DNA of 64,000 bases from Eretmocerus hayati (GCA_029851415.1 CM056741.1:69988282-70052281), one strand, 5' to 3'. Positions 1-10,100 are shown, counted from the stretch's first letter. Notes: generated by a model not told the origin, from the sequence alone. Translations and numbers: made by a program.

Positions 1-305
1 AACAGTGTGCAAATGGGACGTTTACGCACAGTTTGCTTACCAAATTTGGATTGATGGTTGATCATCCTATACTCAATAGATATATTTGACTAGAGTGAGA
101 TTTGTAGATTTATGGCTGTAAATATGTAGAAAAATAACAAGAATCTGGATATGTTGAAAATCATGCCTAAATGCAAGTAGTACAAGCAAGTAAAGTAAAA
201 ACTGCTTCTGCAAAAGTTGTTTTTCCTGATGAATTAAAAAAATTTTTTCCAGTCAAGGGGGTGGGCAAAAGACTTTTTTCTTATATATTTTTCAAAATTT
301 TTTTT
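1..305. other. No gene; flank of GC-palindrome element
   Basis: I see no gene here. The first 40 bases contain GTGCAAATGGG and TTTACGCACA motifs that recur at 770-840, 19500-19550 and 59440-59520, so this is probably one end of the same repeat family. The run TTTTTTTTCAGTCGGGG at about 297-313 leads directly into the GC-rich palindromes. Confidence 0.4.
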
Positions 306-397
306 CAGTCGGGGGGCTCCGCCCCCCGAACCCCCCGGCGGGGGCTTCGCCCCCTGCACCCCCACCAGGGGCTGCCGCCCCTGGACCCCGCACTGCG
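306..397. repeat. Nested GC-rich palindrome cluster
   Basis: Three perfect or near-perfect short hairpins follow one another: GGGGGGCTCCGCCCCCC, GGCGGGGGCTTCGCCCCC and CCAGGGGCTGCCGCCCCTGG. The block is extremely GC-rich inside AT-rich DNA. A degenerate relative occurs at about 59255-59330, also preceded by a T-run and CAG. Motifs of this general design are known from repeats in several eukaryotic and large-virus genomes; that comparison is from memory and not tested. The 65-90-codon open frames crossing it are by-products of stop-poor GC sequence. Confidence 0.75.
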
Positions 398-738
398 CCC
401 TTCTCCACGCCCTAACATCATCTCCGGTCAAAGGAGTGATTAACCGACATATTGTGGATATTCAATTTACTTTGGATAATACTAGACATTATGAAACCAT
501 AATTATATTCAAAATATGGGTATTTCAACGTGATGACGATAAGCTCTGTCCCGTTCAAAATAATACATGAAGTATACGATTTAATGGATCTACGGATCAA
601 TTTCTCGTAATACTCAATATAACTAAAGAGAACAGAAATTAAGAGAATTCCTTCACCCCAGAGCAAAAAAATCCGCGACTTTTTTCTAGGGTTTTGGGCG
701 AGTTACATTTTTGCTCACAGCAATAACAAAAAATATCG
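398..738. other. No gene seen
   Basis: AT-rich sequence between the GC palindromes and the large hairpin at 739. Nothing coding is visible. It is probably internal sequence of one composite repeat spanning about 1-870. Confidence 0.4.
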
Positions 739-856
739 TAAGCAACTCGGGTGCCGACATTTGCGCTCTCGTCCCCGCACTCGTGTGCAAATGGCCCGTT
801 TGCACACTCGTTGCGGGGACTCGTGCGCAAATATCTGTTGGCACCCTTGTTGCTTA
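739..856. repeat. 118-bp hairpin (foldback) repeat
   Basis: The two halves are near-perfect inverted copies: TAAGCAACTCGGGTGCC at the left pairs with GGCACCCTTGTTGCTTA at the right, and the core CCCCGCACTCGTGTGCAAA pairs with TTTGCACACTCGTTGCGGGG around a tiny loop (TGGCCC). The right edge is followed by TAATATACTATTTCG, a tail also seen next to the hairpin at 14571-14653 and inverted beside that at 23822-23938, which ties the hairpins into one family. Confidence 0.8.
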
Positions 857-1069
857 ATATACTATTTCGATTTAGTTGTTCGAGGAATTGGCATTTGATT
901 TTCCAGTGACCCTGGAATCAGTATTATACGACTTTTTTAGCTTTTGAGGGATTTCGTTCGCCTCGTGCAAGAACGGAATAACGAATATCTCAAAAAAGGG
1001 GAACAAACTTTACGCAGCTTGATGATAACTGTAGTCCGAAAATTGTAAATCTGTGTGGTATCGCACTAA
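857..1069. other. No gene seen
   Basis: Short AT-rich spacer between the hairpin repeat and the foldback element. Apart from the family tail TAATATACTATTTCG at about 857-871, nothing recognisable is present. Confidence 0.4.
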
Positions 1070-1386
1070 GGATCCTGCACACGGTGGACTGGAAGGTCCA
1101 ACAGGTGGACCAAAAGTTTCAAGAAAAAAGATTGACGGGTTTTGTTCGTTACGTTTCATAGATTCAGAATCTTTTCCGATTCGAAATTCTAGCTCATTTA
1201 ATTTCAAAATGCGAGCAGAAAATGTGGAAATGCCATCCAACTCCATGTACTTTCTCGACATATGTTAACCAGTCGACGAATATCAAATGTACTGACAGTT
1301 GCCCGTAGATTCGCTCGACAGAAATTTCAATTGAATAAATGAATTATGCAAGAGAAACCTGGGGATCCCCGTCAATGAGAGTACGA

Positions 1387-1581
1387 TTACTCCCGCGTCT
1401 CGCTGGGCGGAGACGAGATTTTCTCGTTTGGAGCAGTCTTCTCTTGGTCCGCGGCGATGGCCTGGAGCGCGGTGCGACGGGCGAGAAGTTTCGCTTGCTG
1501 GAGCCCGTACAGGTCGCGTTGGCGCTCGGCCTCGGAACGCGTCACTTTGCCACGGGCACAGCTACGGTTCCCGCGTTCCAT
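1387..1581 (-). CDS. 64-codon basic helical ORF, unidentified
   Basis: I do not recognise this protein. The ATG-to-TAA frame encodes 64 residues. It starts MERGNRSCARGKVTRSEAER, continues with a charged, Leu/Ala/Gln-rich segment (about residues 15-48) that would form an amphipathic helix, and ends in a Ser/Pro/Glu-rich tail. Codons are markedly GC-ending (CTC, GCC, CGC, GAG), unlike the surrounding AT-rich DNA, which argues for real or recent coding constraint or a foreign origin. It lies about 375 bases downstream of a minus-strand TATA/initiator inside the insertion. An in-frame GTG 30 bases upstream extends the frame, but ATG is the natural choice. It may also be one exon or a relic of a longer gene. 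Confidence 0.35.
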   Translation of the reverse strand: MERGNRSCARGKVTRSEAERQRDLYGLQQAKLLARRTALQAIAADQEKTAPNEKISSPPSETRE

Positions 1582-1954
1582 GAAGTTATGAGAGTTCAAG
1601 GTTCGAGTCACACTTCCGTTTCACAAATGTTCAAAATCAGGAACGCACTCCGGATTCACAATTGTTCAAAGCCGGTTCTGCACTCTCGGTTCTGCGGTTG
1701 GGACAGGAACTGGGTTGGGTAAGCGAATAACTCGAATTCCTTCTAATGTAAACTGCGACTCGGTACCACTACGAAACACGAACGCTACACAGACTCTACC
1801 GCTCATAATTGTGAGCAAAGCGCATAGAACAATGTCACTAATTCGCGGAGATGATGTCCCTGACGGCACTGGGGGTACGTCGAGTATCAGAGCAGCGTGG
1901 CCACGGCGGGGCCGGGTGTCGTGGAATATGCGTCGCGACGGCGTGTCGAGAACG

Positions 1955-1991
1955 GACTGTGTCTTGAGCTTGGACAGCTCGGGTTTATATA
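1955..1991 (-). promoter_or_regulatory. TATA box and initiator, leftward
   Basis: On the minus strand TATATAAA occupies 1991-1984. An initiator-like CACAGTC lies about 31 bases downstream, with its A at 1958, which is the spacing expected for an RNA polymerase II core promoter. Upstream of the TATA box is the phased palindrome array, and downstream is the GC-rich leader and small ORF. The geometry is seen directly; activity is inferred. Confidence 0.5.
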
Positions 1992-2027
1992 GGCGGTGTC
2001 AGTGGTAACGATAAGCAGCGTTACTCG

Positions 2028-2179
2028 TGTAATGTAATGGGAAGCGCCGTTACGTAACGGTAGGTGGCGTTACGTAATGCGAGGTTACGTCACGTGACGC
2101 AGAACTGCGTTACGTATTGAAAGGGAACGTTACGTAATGGTCCGGTGCGTTACGTAACTCTGAGAGTCGTTACATGTGG
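2028..2179. promoter_or_regulatory. 20-bp-phased CGTTACGTAACG palindrome array
   Basis: Palindromic 12-mers start at 2048, 2068, 2088, 2108, 2128, 2148 and 2168, exactly 20 bases apart, with a degenerate one at 2028. Most are CGTTACGTAAYG or close; the 2088 copy is CGTCACGTGACG, a different sequence that is still a perfect palindrome. The 8-base spacers are unrelated to one another, so this is not a simple tandem duplication. The pattern fits cooperative binding of a dimeric factor on one face of the helix (TTACGTAA is a bZIP-type site, TCACGTGA a bHLH-ZIP-type site) upstream of the leftward promoter. Iteron-like replication sites are an alternative. Confidence 0.7.
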
Positions 2180-3620
2180 AATTTGTGTTAGTATTGTTTG
2201 AAAATGATCTGAGTATGATTTTAATTGATACACACGGAAAACAATGTGATTGACGGAAAGAATAGATGTGTGTATGCACGCGTCAGTACAGGTTACCAAG
2301 AATTGGAAAACATTGTTCAATTTCCTGAAAGATTGTAACTTGAATATCTGAACCGAGAAATATTGTATACTAGATTAAGTAGATATGTATTTATTCTTGT
2401 AGCAAAATAATAGCAAAATAATGTAGCAATAGTGATTGAAATTGCTTCAATGAAAAATACAAATAAAAAGAAATGTATAGGTACAGTGACCGATACAGTG
2501 ACACAACGTCTCCGAACGGGCTAAAGGGGTATCAACAATCATTTTCATAATAGGAAATTTTCCGCAAAACATGCTTGTGAAATCCATTCTTTAATATCTA
2601 ATTGTAGTTTTTGAGGCGCGAACAGAATAGCACAAGAACCATTGGCAAAATGCAATTTCTTAGCAACGTCTTGTACTGAGAATTGCATCACCAAAGAGGA
2701 TATGGAGGTCGAGATAAGGTATAGATTCATGATTTCTATTGTATTTTACAATGTAGAATTCGAATTGAAGACCAGTTTCTCCCTCACTAGTTAAGTTTTT
2801 ATTCAAATCGCCGAGAACTGTCGTGATCGAGGTCGTGATTCCCCAGAAACTTCTAATTTTCATTCAAATCCTGCAGAGAATACAAATCAATTAAATACGA
2901 GAGCTGTTCCCTCTCAACCTCATACGACTTTCTGATGTTATTAATCATTGTATTCAAGTCTACCTGACATAATGTCAACGGTGCTATGATTCGAAAAGGC
3001 AGCTGGAAATTAACTACGGACTGACACGATCGAATTTTTTATCCACCTAAAAATAACGAATAATGGAATATCACGACAGTTTTCGGCGATTCGAATGAAA
3101 ACTCAACTAGTAAAGGAGAAACTGGGCTAAAACTCGTATTCTACATGTGAAAATACTAGAGAAATCATCAAAGTATTTCTCATCTCGACCTTCATATACT
3201 CTCTAGCGATGCGATTCTCAGTACAAGACGTTGCTATGAAATCGCATTTTGCTTAGGGTTTTTGTGCTATTCCGTTCGCGCCTGAAAAACTCGAGTTAGA
3301 TATCAAAAACGGATTTCACCAGCATGCTCTACAGAAAATTTTCCATGAAAACGCCTGTAGACAGCCCTCTAGCCCGTTCGGAGACGTTGTGGTTGCGACT
3401 GGACTTTTGATACTTATCGACTGGTCAACATATGTCGAGAAAATACATGGAGTTGAATGGCATTTCCACATTTTCTGCTCGCATTTTGAAATTGGTTAAG
3501 CTAGAATTTCGATCGGAAAAGATTCTGAATCTATGAAACGTAACGAACAAAACCCGTCAATCTTTTTTCTTGACACTTTTGGTCCACCTGTTCGGCCTTC
3601 CAGCCCACCGTTTGCAGAAT

Positions 3621-4321
3621 TCAGAGGACATGATAATTAGGACCACGAGACCACGTAGACAGACTCTCATGCAAAGAAATGAGTGTCAGGTATTGAATGA
3701 ACTCGGGGACTGAAAGATCGAACTGCAGGTGAAGGCGCAATTATTGATTTTGAACCCAACATAAGAGTCCCGCAAAATGTATCTTCTTCATTCTTTGGGA
3801 TGAAATGACTTTTTCTTTCGAAGTATTCGAGCAGGTTGGTTTTATTGATATTGTGCTAACGTTGCCTTGGTCAAACTCACCGATTCGCCTCAAGATTGGA
3901 TCACTCTTGCCAGGCGGACAAAATGAATTGTGCGCTTGTATGTCTGGTATCTCTACAGATACACCAAAATGTGACGAATCCGCTGTGCTGCGTTTGTAAC
4001 TGTTCGGGCTGCTCTAATGAGGCTTTTGAAAATTTTGACAAACAGAAAATGGGGATGATACAAATAGAACCAACCTACTTGACTACTTCAAAGGAAGATG
4101 TCGTTCTATCCCAAAGTATCCAAAGTGTCCAGCAAAAGACAAGAAGAAAATTTCAAAGTAGTATATTCTTCATCATCGGTCATGGAAATAGTTAGAGGAA
4201 CAGCTCATCGCCTTCAATGGAAACAACTACATGACCATTCAGGAATACTTCGGTAAAACAATGAAAACGAGTTGAGCTCCATCGGACCAGATATTCCGAA
4301 CCCCAACTGATGAACATAGTA
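3621..4321. other. No gene seen
   Basis: Unremarkable sequence. Two overlapping open frames of 64 and 99 codons (3805-3999, 3896-4195) show no motif or domain and are most likely chance. Confidence 0.4.
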
Positions 4322-4445
4322 CAGTGAAATCTCTGTATTCGGACACCTCTCAAACGCGGACGCCTCCATACCGTGGGCACTCCGTCTGCGACCGGTCAAG
4401 CTCCTATCTTTTTCCATAGATTCGCCTCTCTTTAAGGAGGCTCGC
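4322..4445 (+). mobile_element. Possible pogo/Tigger-like terminus (fragment)
   Basis: After a TA dinucleotide comes CAGTGAAATCTCTGTATTCG followed by a second GGACACC/CGGACGCC motif. This resembles the terminal repeat of pogo-type Tc1/mariner elements. A related motif, AAAACGGACACTCTATAACC, lies inverted or rearranged near 4918-4937. I could not find a clean opposite end, so this is a fragment or a chance resemblance. Confidence 0.3.
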
Positions 4446-6101
4446 GCAAATTTCAACTAAACTATGAACTTGCGTAAAAGTGACTCATATTGATAGATAA
4501 ACCAATGAGGAATCATAATCCACCAAAAAAAGAGGGGGTTGACGATGAAATTCGCGAGAAAAACCGTTTGGCAGAAAAAATCCTTATACACGTATCCTTA
4601 TGGGCTAGGCAAGTTAAACAGAGCACAAGCGTTAACTAAACCTTCATTATATTGAATATGAGATGATTAATCGACGTTATTTTGCCTGGCGCGTTCAATG
4701 GTGTAAGAAAATTGATAGGTTGACGACTTAGATTTTGAGTAAGTAAATTGAGTTCAAAGTGAGTTTTGAGAGTGGAGCAGCGCGCTGCGCCGTACTGCTT
4801 GCGTTGTGAGTACATATACCTATATGTAGCGTCAGGAGTGGAACGGAAAAGAGAAGGCCCTGCTACTTGCGCGCGGGGCCCCGCGCTAGGCACGGCACCA
4901 CACACGCGAGCCTCCTTAAAACGGACACTCTATAACCCGGACGCGAACAAAAATTTCGATTACATTCGCCCATAAGAGTGCACGAGTAAGCGCCTCCATC
5001 AGCCAGACAGGTGATGGCTTGATTCTGATATTGATTTTCAAGTATAACGCACCAGTCTTCAAGTCGGATTTTTTTCTACCAGCCGAAGGTGTCCGCCTTA
5101 TGGCAGTTTGACTGGACGAAGCTAGCCTCGTGTGTGCGTCATGCATTTCTGAGTAGTGTCTTAGAGACCATTTTATGATCAAAAATGAGAAAATCTAACT
5201 GAGTCAAAATGAATGGGGAATTCTAGATATCTTATTGGGAAATCCTTGACGAGAAGGAAGTTTTGACGAAGAGTGAGCTGAAATTTAGTTGCCCAATTCC
5301 ACGGGGAAGAAGCAGAAAAGAGTTTACACCGGTGTTAGGTAATTTCAAATATATGTTCCTAAGTTAACATGCCAGATACTTGAAATTTTCTGTACCCTGA
5401 TTGAGTTTCATATATTCAAGTATGCTCATAAGAACTAGCTCTTAAGCTTATGAGCTAAGGATGAAGGAACACTTGACAAATGTGTGGATATGCTTGAGTC
5501 AAATTCAGTCTCAGAATTCGCGTGCCAGCCCAGGAATTCGGAGTACTTATTGGCGAGAGAAAGGAATAATTACTCCAATGATGAAAATGGTAGTTCTCTT
5601 CTCATTCAATGTCTATAAATTTTTCTACATGCGCAACCAGAATCACGGAGGGAGTTCAGTAATGCCGTTCATCTAAGCACGGATTATTGCTAAGTGAAAA
5701 GACATTCTGTATCCGAGGGACTGATCGGGTCTCTCGATCAGTTCGAGAAGGTATATGGCTTTTTGGTAATAAAGATCGCCAGCAGAGATCGGTCTCTGAG
5801 TTCGACGATTCCTTTATCCCGCGTCAAGCGGGTCGCATACCCATCCTACCCATCTATACAGGATCGTTCGACGGAATCGAAACCATTCGAGAGCGCGACG
5901 GGAATTTTTATTTTCAGCCAAGTCCCACCCATGCCAAGACGCGATTCCATGGAATATGAGGGTCTCGGACTGCTTGAAATGGTTCTTCGATCTAGGGATT
6001 TCAACACCTCAGTTGAAGGAGATACTGAAGATTGGTGGGGTGGGAAAGGATTACATTACACCCATGAATGATGGGCAAAAGTACGTACTTTAGTCCCGCT
6101 A
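4446..6101. other. Intergenic; GC-rich patch and a CG-richer open frame
   Basis: No supported gene. About 4760-4930 is GC-rich and breaks into short overlapping frames on both strands. At 5420-5455 there is a short palindrome (CTCATAAG...CTTATGAG). The stretch 5694-6071 is listed separately. Confidence 0.4.
5694..6071 (+). CDS. Unidentified 125-codon open frame, doubtful
   Basis: I do not recognise the product. The frame opens at GTG and its first ATG is near codon 80, so a complete standalone gene is unlikely; a lost exon or relic is possible. The translation is varied rather than low-complexity, with basic and Ser/Pro-rich stretches and an acidic, Trp-containing end (EGDTEDWWGGKG). The DNA is richer in G+C than its flanks. 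A second frame is also open across most of it (5687-5959), which weakens the coding case. It ends just before the MITE at 6102. Confidence 0.15.
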   Translation: MKRHSVSEGLIGSLDQFEKVYGFLVIKIASRDRSLSSTIPLSRVKRVAYPSYPSIQDRSTESKPFESATGIFIFSQVPPMPRRDSMEYEGLGLLEMVLRSRDFNTSVEGDTEDWWGGKGLHYTHE

Positions 6102-6347
6102 CACTGTAAAAACATTCGAAAAAATCACGAAGCTGGGAGTAGAAAATCGCTGAGCGTAGTGAAATCACTGCTGCAATCTTGTAAATTTACAATTTTGGTT
6201 AGCGATATTCATGATTGGCGCCATAAAGTCACTAGCCGGATATGTACATTTTTAAAGTTGTAGTAGTGATTTCACTATACGCTCAGCGTAGGTCACCCGA
6301 TTCCCTACTCTCAACGTAGTGACTTTTTCGGAAATCTTTTCACAGTG
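6102..6347. mobile_element. 246-bp MITE with CACTGT termini
   Basis: The left terminus (CACTGTAAAAACATTCGAAA) and the inverted right terminus (ending TCTTTTCACAGTG) match with a few differences, and a second inner block matches too (GCTGAGCGTAGTGAAATCAC against GTGATTTCACTATACGCTCA). The spacer contains no ORF. No clear target duplication was seen. CACTG-type ends suggest a hAT-like or similar nonautonomous element, but the superfamily is not certain. Confidence 0.65.
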
Positions 6348-6412
6348 GAGGATAAAACCCAAATTTGATCCGCGAATTTCGGAATCGAGATATCTGCAGT
6401 TGATTGCTTATA

Positions 6413-7182
6413 CAGTACCGTTCATAAATTCTGGGCCGTCGAACGCAACATCAGCCTCCCTCAAAATAGCCATATCTCGGACTCTATGCGTCGTGGGGCA
6501 GTTCTGAAAGGGGTATCTCAAAGACTAAAAAAGATGCCAACTCTATAGTGGTTTGGATGATTCCTATCGATTATTTCGACGGTACTGGATACCGGTCAGA
6601 AGTTAGAAATTTTCGAAAATTTCCACTTTTATTGATACACCTGCAGTTTTGTTGCGAATAAGGATGTGGCGAATCTGTGAACGGCATCTTGCAAAACGGA
6701 AAAAATGCTTTGTGTAGCAATCTTTTGATTACTCTTGACATTCCACGTGTGAGAAAGTATGAGCTATCAAAATACTCAAAACGATGGTTTCTCACAAAAA
6801 ACGGTACCTTCAACGGTGAAAGACTATTATTCTGAGCATTTTGACAGGGCATATGGCCTCACTTGTGGAACGGGAAGAATAATCAAAAGATAGCATTGTT
6901 TTTGCTCTACAAGATGCCGTTTGCAGAATCGCCGTATCTTCATTCGCAATATAATTACAGTTGTATCGATGAAAGAGAAAATTTTCGAAAACATGCGATT
7001 TTTGACCAGCATTTGATAACTTCGAAATGATCGGTAAAAATCGTCCTAACATCTGAGGCATTTTTCCTGCTCTTGAAGATGCTTCCTCCAGAATTGCATT
7101 GCGACGCATAGAGTTGGAGGTATTGATACTTTGAGGGAGAATGATATTGCTCTCACAATCCCAGAATTCATGGGCGGTACTG
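6413..7182. mobile_element. Tc1/mariner-like foldback element, TA duplication
   Basis: The element starts CAGTACCGTTCATAAATTC and ends in the inverse of CAGTACCGCCCATGAATTC, flanked on both sides by TA (6411-6412, 7183-7184). The inverted arms extend about 380 bases each and meet near 6800, so almost the whole 770 bp is one imperfect hairpin. TA target duplication and CAGT-type ends are the hallmark of the Tc1/mariner superfamily. No transposase frame is present, so it is nonautonomous. The 62-125-codon frames inside are inversion by-products. Confidence 0.75.
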
Positions 7183-7184
7183 TA

Positions 7185-10100
7185 CATTTTTGACAGAAAT
7201 TGTGAGTCTCAAATGGAAATAGTCTCATTAGTACCAGCGGGACTCAGAGTTTATCACGGTAGGAAAGCATGGGATTCAGATGCACAAAAGAATAGTAACC
7301 TCTGGTCCATCGAACTCATTCAATATTTGGGTCTCAGCAATGAACTGACTCCTACTTTGTGATTTTGTGTGAAAATTATCAGTTCCGTGAGGAAGTTTTC
7401 ATTCAACTTCAGTGAGTCATCTTTCGCAAGAAACTTGATCTTTCGATTGTACAAGATCAAAGATGCACAGGGCTGGCGTGCCTGCAAATGTGAATGCAGG
7501 TCGTAGACAGTGCAGAACCAATGACTCGTAATGTACACGCGCACTCAGCATTTGATACCATATATTGCAGCATACATTATTCTGGACACATTTCTCAAAA
7601 TTACATTTCATACCTGTCTGAGAACAGTGGCTGCTTCACCTTAGACTTCCAGATATCAAATGTACATAGCTATATGTGCATGCCTTTCCGCCTACTTTGC
7701 AGCAAGTTCATCTCTCTCCCCATACCCACTTATCTATTGCACTATCTTTCTCTCTCTCGCTCCACTCAGTCTCAACTCTGACAGCGCAAGATCGTGTCTT
7801 GTAACCCCGTCGACGAGAGAAGTTTCCTTAGCTGAAGCACGTGCCTCAGAGCTCAACATTCACCTCGTCGAATTTCGACTCTGATGCCAGCAAGACGATC
7901 CTCTGTTCTGTTATTCTATGGTCTAGTCTTAGTGCTGGAATTTCAATAAACCTTTCACACCTCGCACCTCACTCGTCTCAAGATGAGAAGGGCAGACAGC
8001 GTAGAGAAGAAAGAAACCATCCGCTTAAAATCGATACAATGCTGAGTTCAAAATCAGCAATCGGTAGATCCAATGAGTGCAAAGAACTAGAAGAATAAAC
8101 GATAAAATGAATTTCCGTTTCTTCAATCGTGACACAATTGAACGGATGAAAAATCATCCAAGTGGATTGAAATGCATTGAAGAATTCAACATATGGTTTT
8201 AGATTCGATCATGGACCGTAAAAATATGGATGATGCAATCAAAAGTACCATAGATCAAATAACAAGACCCCTTGTCATTTGGCTGTCACGATTCCCGGTC
8301 AAAATTCTCTCCCCATTCCTGATCAATCAAGTATAGAGATAGCGTGAAAATAAACATTCAAGAAGTATAGGTTAGGCTTCTCACGAGTTACTGCAACAAT
8401 AATTATGAAGTGAATACGATTTGAATTTGATTTGTGAGAATAGAAGGGTCAAAATGCCGAAGATTCCGTATATGGGCGCGAGTAACTATACATTTTTCCA
8501 TGCTCGCCTCACTGCTTTGATTGAGTCACTTGGCTCCTAACTTCATTGTATTTGCTTCGATATTTCTGAACGAATCTCATTTGGAATTCAATTCTCAGAG
8601 CCGGTCTGTTTTACGATCACAAATTTAGAATGTCTCGAACCTGTTGTACCCAGCCTGTTGCATTTTTTACGAGCAACCGTAGAACAAATTTGAACTTGAC
8701 TTCAGCAATTCTAAAGGATAGCTTCCGGAGTTCATTTGACGAAGAACCGAATGAGTCAGGACTTTTGAGGGGTGGATTCCCATCAGAACTTCTGAAACAA
8801 GTTCTATTGGGTTATCTATTATTCACGAGAGCTTGCGTTCAAAACACAGGACAATGAAAAAAATTCTCATATCAAAATTTGGAATTGTGCTAATGAATGC
8901 ACTCACAATACTTGTTCGGTTGGAATAAAATCTCCCATGCATCATAATGAATACGGCGATAGAAGAAAAGTGGCGAGATCAAATGTTTGGTGTACCACAT
9001 GAGCGAGTAAGTAACAGTTGATTCCTTTCTTGTTCATTCGCCTCAAATTCCAGTATAATTGATCTGATGTAAAAAAATGCTGAAACATGAATAATCACGC
9101 AATTCTTTATGAAAAGTTTCAACTCTCTTTTTTAATGATCAGATGAGTTAGAGTACATCATGATTAGTTGTTCCAAAAGATGTCTGCCCGTATCTTACCG
9201 AACGTAAAGCAATGAGCTCTACAAAGCAAAAGTTCCGAAATTGACTTTTTCCTCACTAAAACGCCATTTCGAATGAACTTTCGCAGAGATGAGAGGTTCA
9301 GACTCTACCTTGTTCGCTAATCAGAGAGTTTGATAAATACTCGATACACCAAGTACCTGTAGAATCTCAATACGATAGTCTCGTATTCTACAAAAGTGGT
9401 TGAAATTCGAGTGATGCATCGATTGAAGGACTGAGACAACGTATAGTTACAGACTATAGTGATGAGATGCCACCGCAGACATTGACAATGGTTGACCGGC
9501 ACGGAATTCGTTAAAGAGAACACGTATCAGCGCTTAGTGTCCTTGATAGTGTGTTTGAACAGAGTCGAAGAACTGCAACGCCGCTCTCCACGCGCAACAA
9601 CACATAGTAATTAGACACGACACATTGCACCCTTGGGGCTCGCCAAGCCCAACCGCATCAATCCCACTGATGTCTCTGACTCTGACGCGTCGTTTCATTT
9701 CCGACACTTCTGAGCATTCTAGAGGATGAAACTTGAATGATATTCAAAATTTCTCTTATTCTCTGCAACGGCATCCCTATTAATCAATGATAAAAGTCTC
9801 CTAAGAATGATCGTTTTTCGCGCACTTTATCGGATGTAGCTACCACGTCAAGTATTCTTCCCAAGCTCATATTTTTTCGTAGCCTCCACATGATTGCGAG
9901 TGTATCCTTCTGTCAGCTTTTCTCTCAATTTTCATCTCTTGTTTGGAGAACCGCTGAACGATGTGTTCTGGCTAGTGACCGAAAACTCCAAAATGGTGAG
10001 ATATAGAATCAAGGGATTCTTGCCGAGGAATCGTTTCAAATTCACGATTATCACGATTGAGACTCATTCGAGAGCCGATTTTCTCACAATTTTTGACCGT

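Larger units (their letters stand above)
1305..2495 (-). mobile_element. Insertion of about 1.2 kb with promoter and small ORF
   Basis: Comparing the two foldback arms shows that this block is absent from the right arm, so it is a later insertion; boundaries are approximate to about 15 bases. Read on the minus strand it contains, in order, AT-rich DNA, a 20-bp-phased palindrome array, a TATA box, an initiator-like site, a leader and a 64-codon GC-rich open frame. On the minus strand the block can be read as starting TGTCACTG and ending CTGTCA, which would suit a solo LTR, but no clean target duplication or AATAAA signal is visible. A captured or viral-derived expression cassette is an alternative. 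No family was recognised. Confidence 0.5.
1070..3620. mobile_element. Foldback element, left arm split by an insertion
   Basis: Sequence from about 1070 to 1300 reappears inverted at about 3420-3620, and 2497-2840 reappears inverted at about 3060-3395. Landmarks are CCAACAGGTGGACCAAAAGT pairing with ACTTTTGGTCCACCTGTTCG, and ACGTCTCCGAACGGGCTA pairing with TAGCCCGTTCGGAGACGT. In the right arm these two blocks are adjacent; in the left arm they are separated by about 1.2 kb. The element therefore once had arms of roughly 550 bp around a 0.2-kb centre, and its left arm was later interrupted. No transposase is visible, so it is nonautonomous. Open frames inside mirror each other on opposite strands because of the inversion and are not genes. 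Confidence 0.75.
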
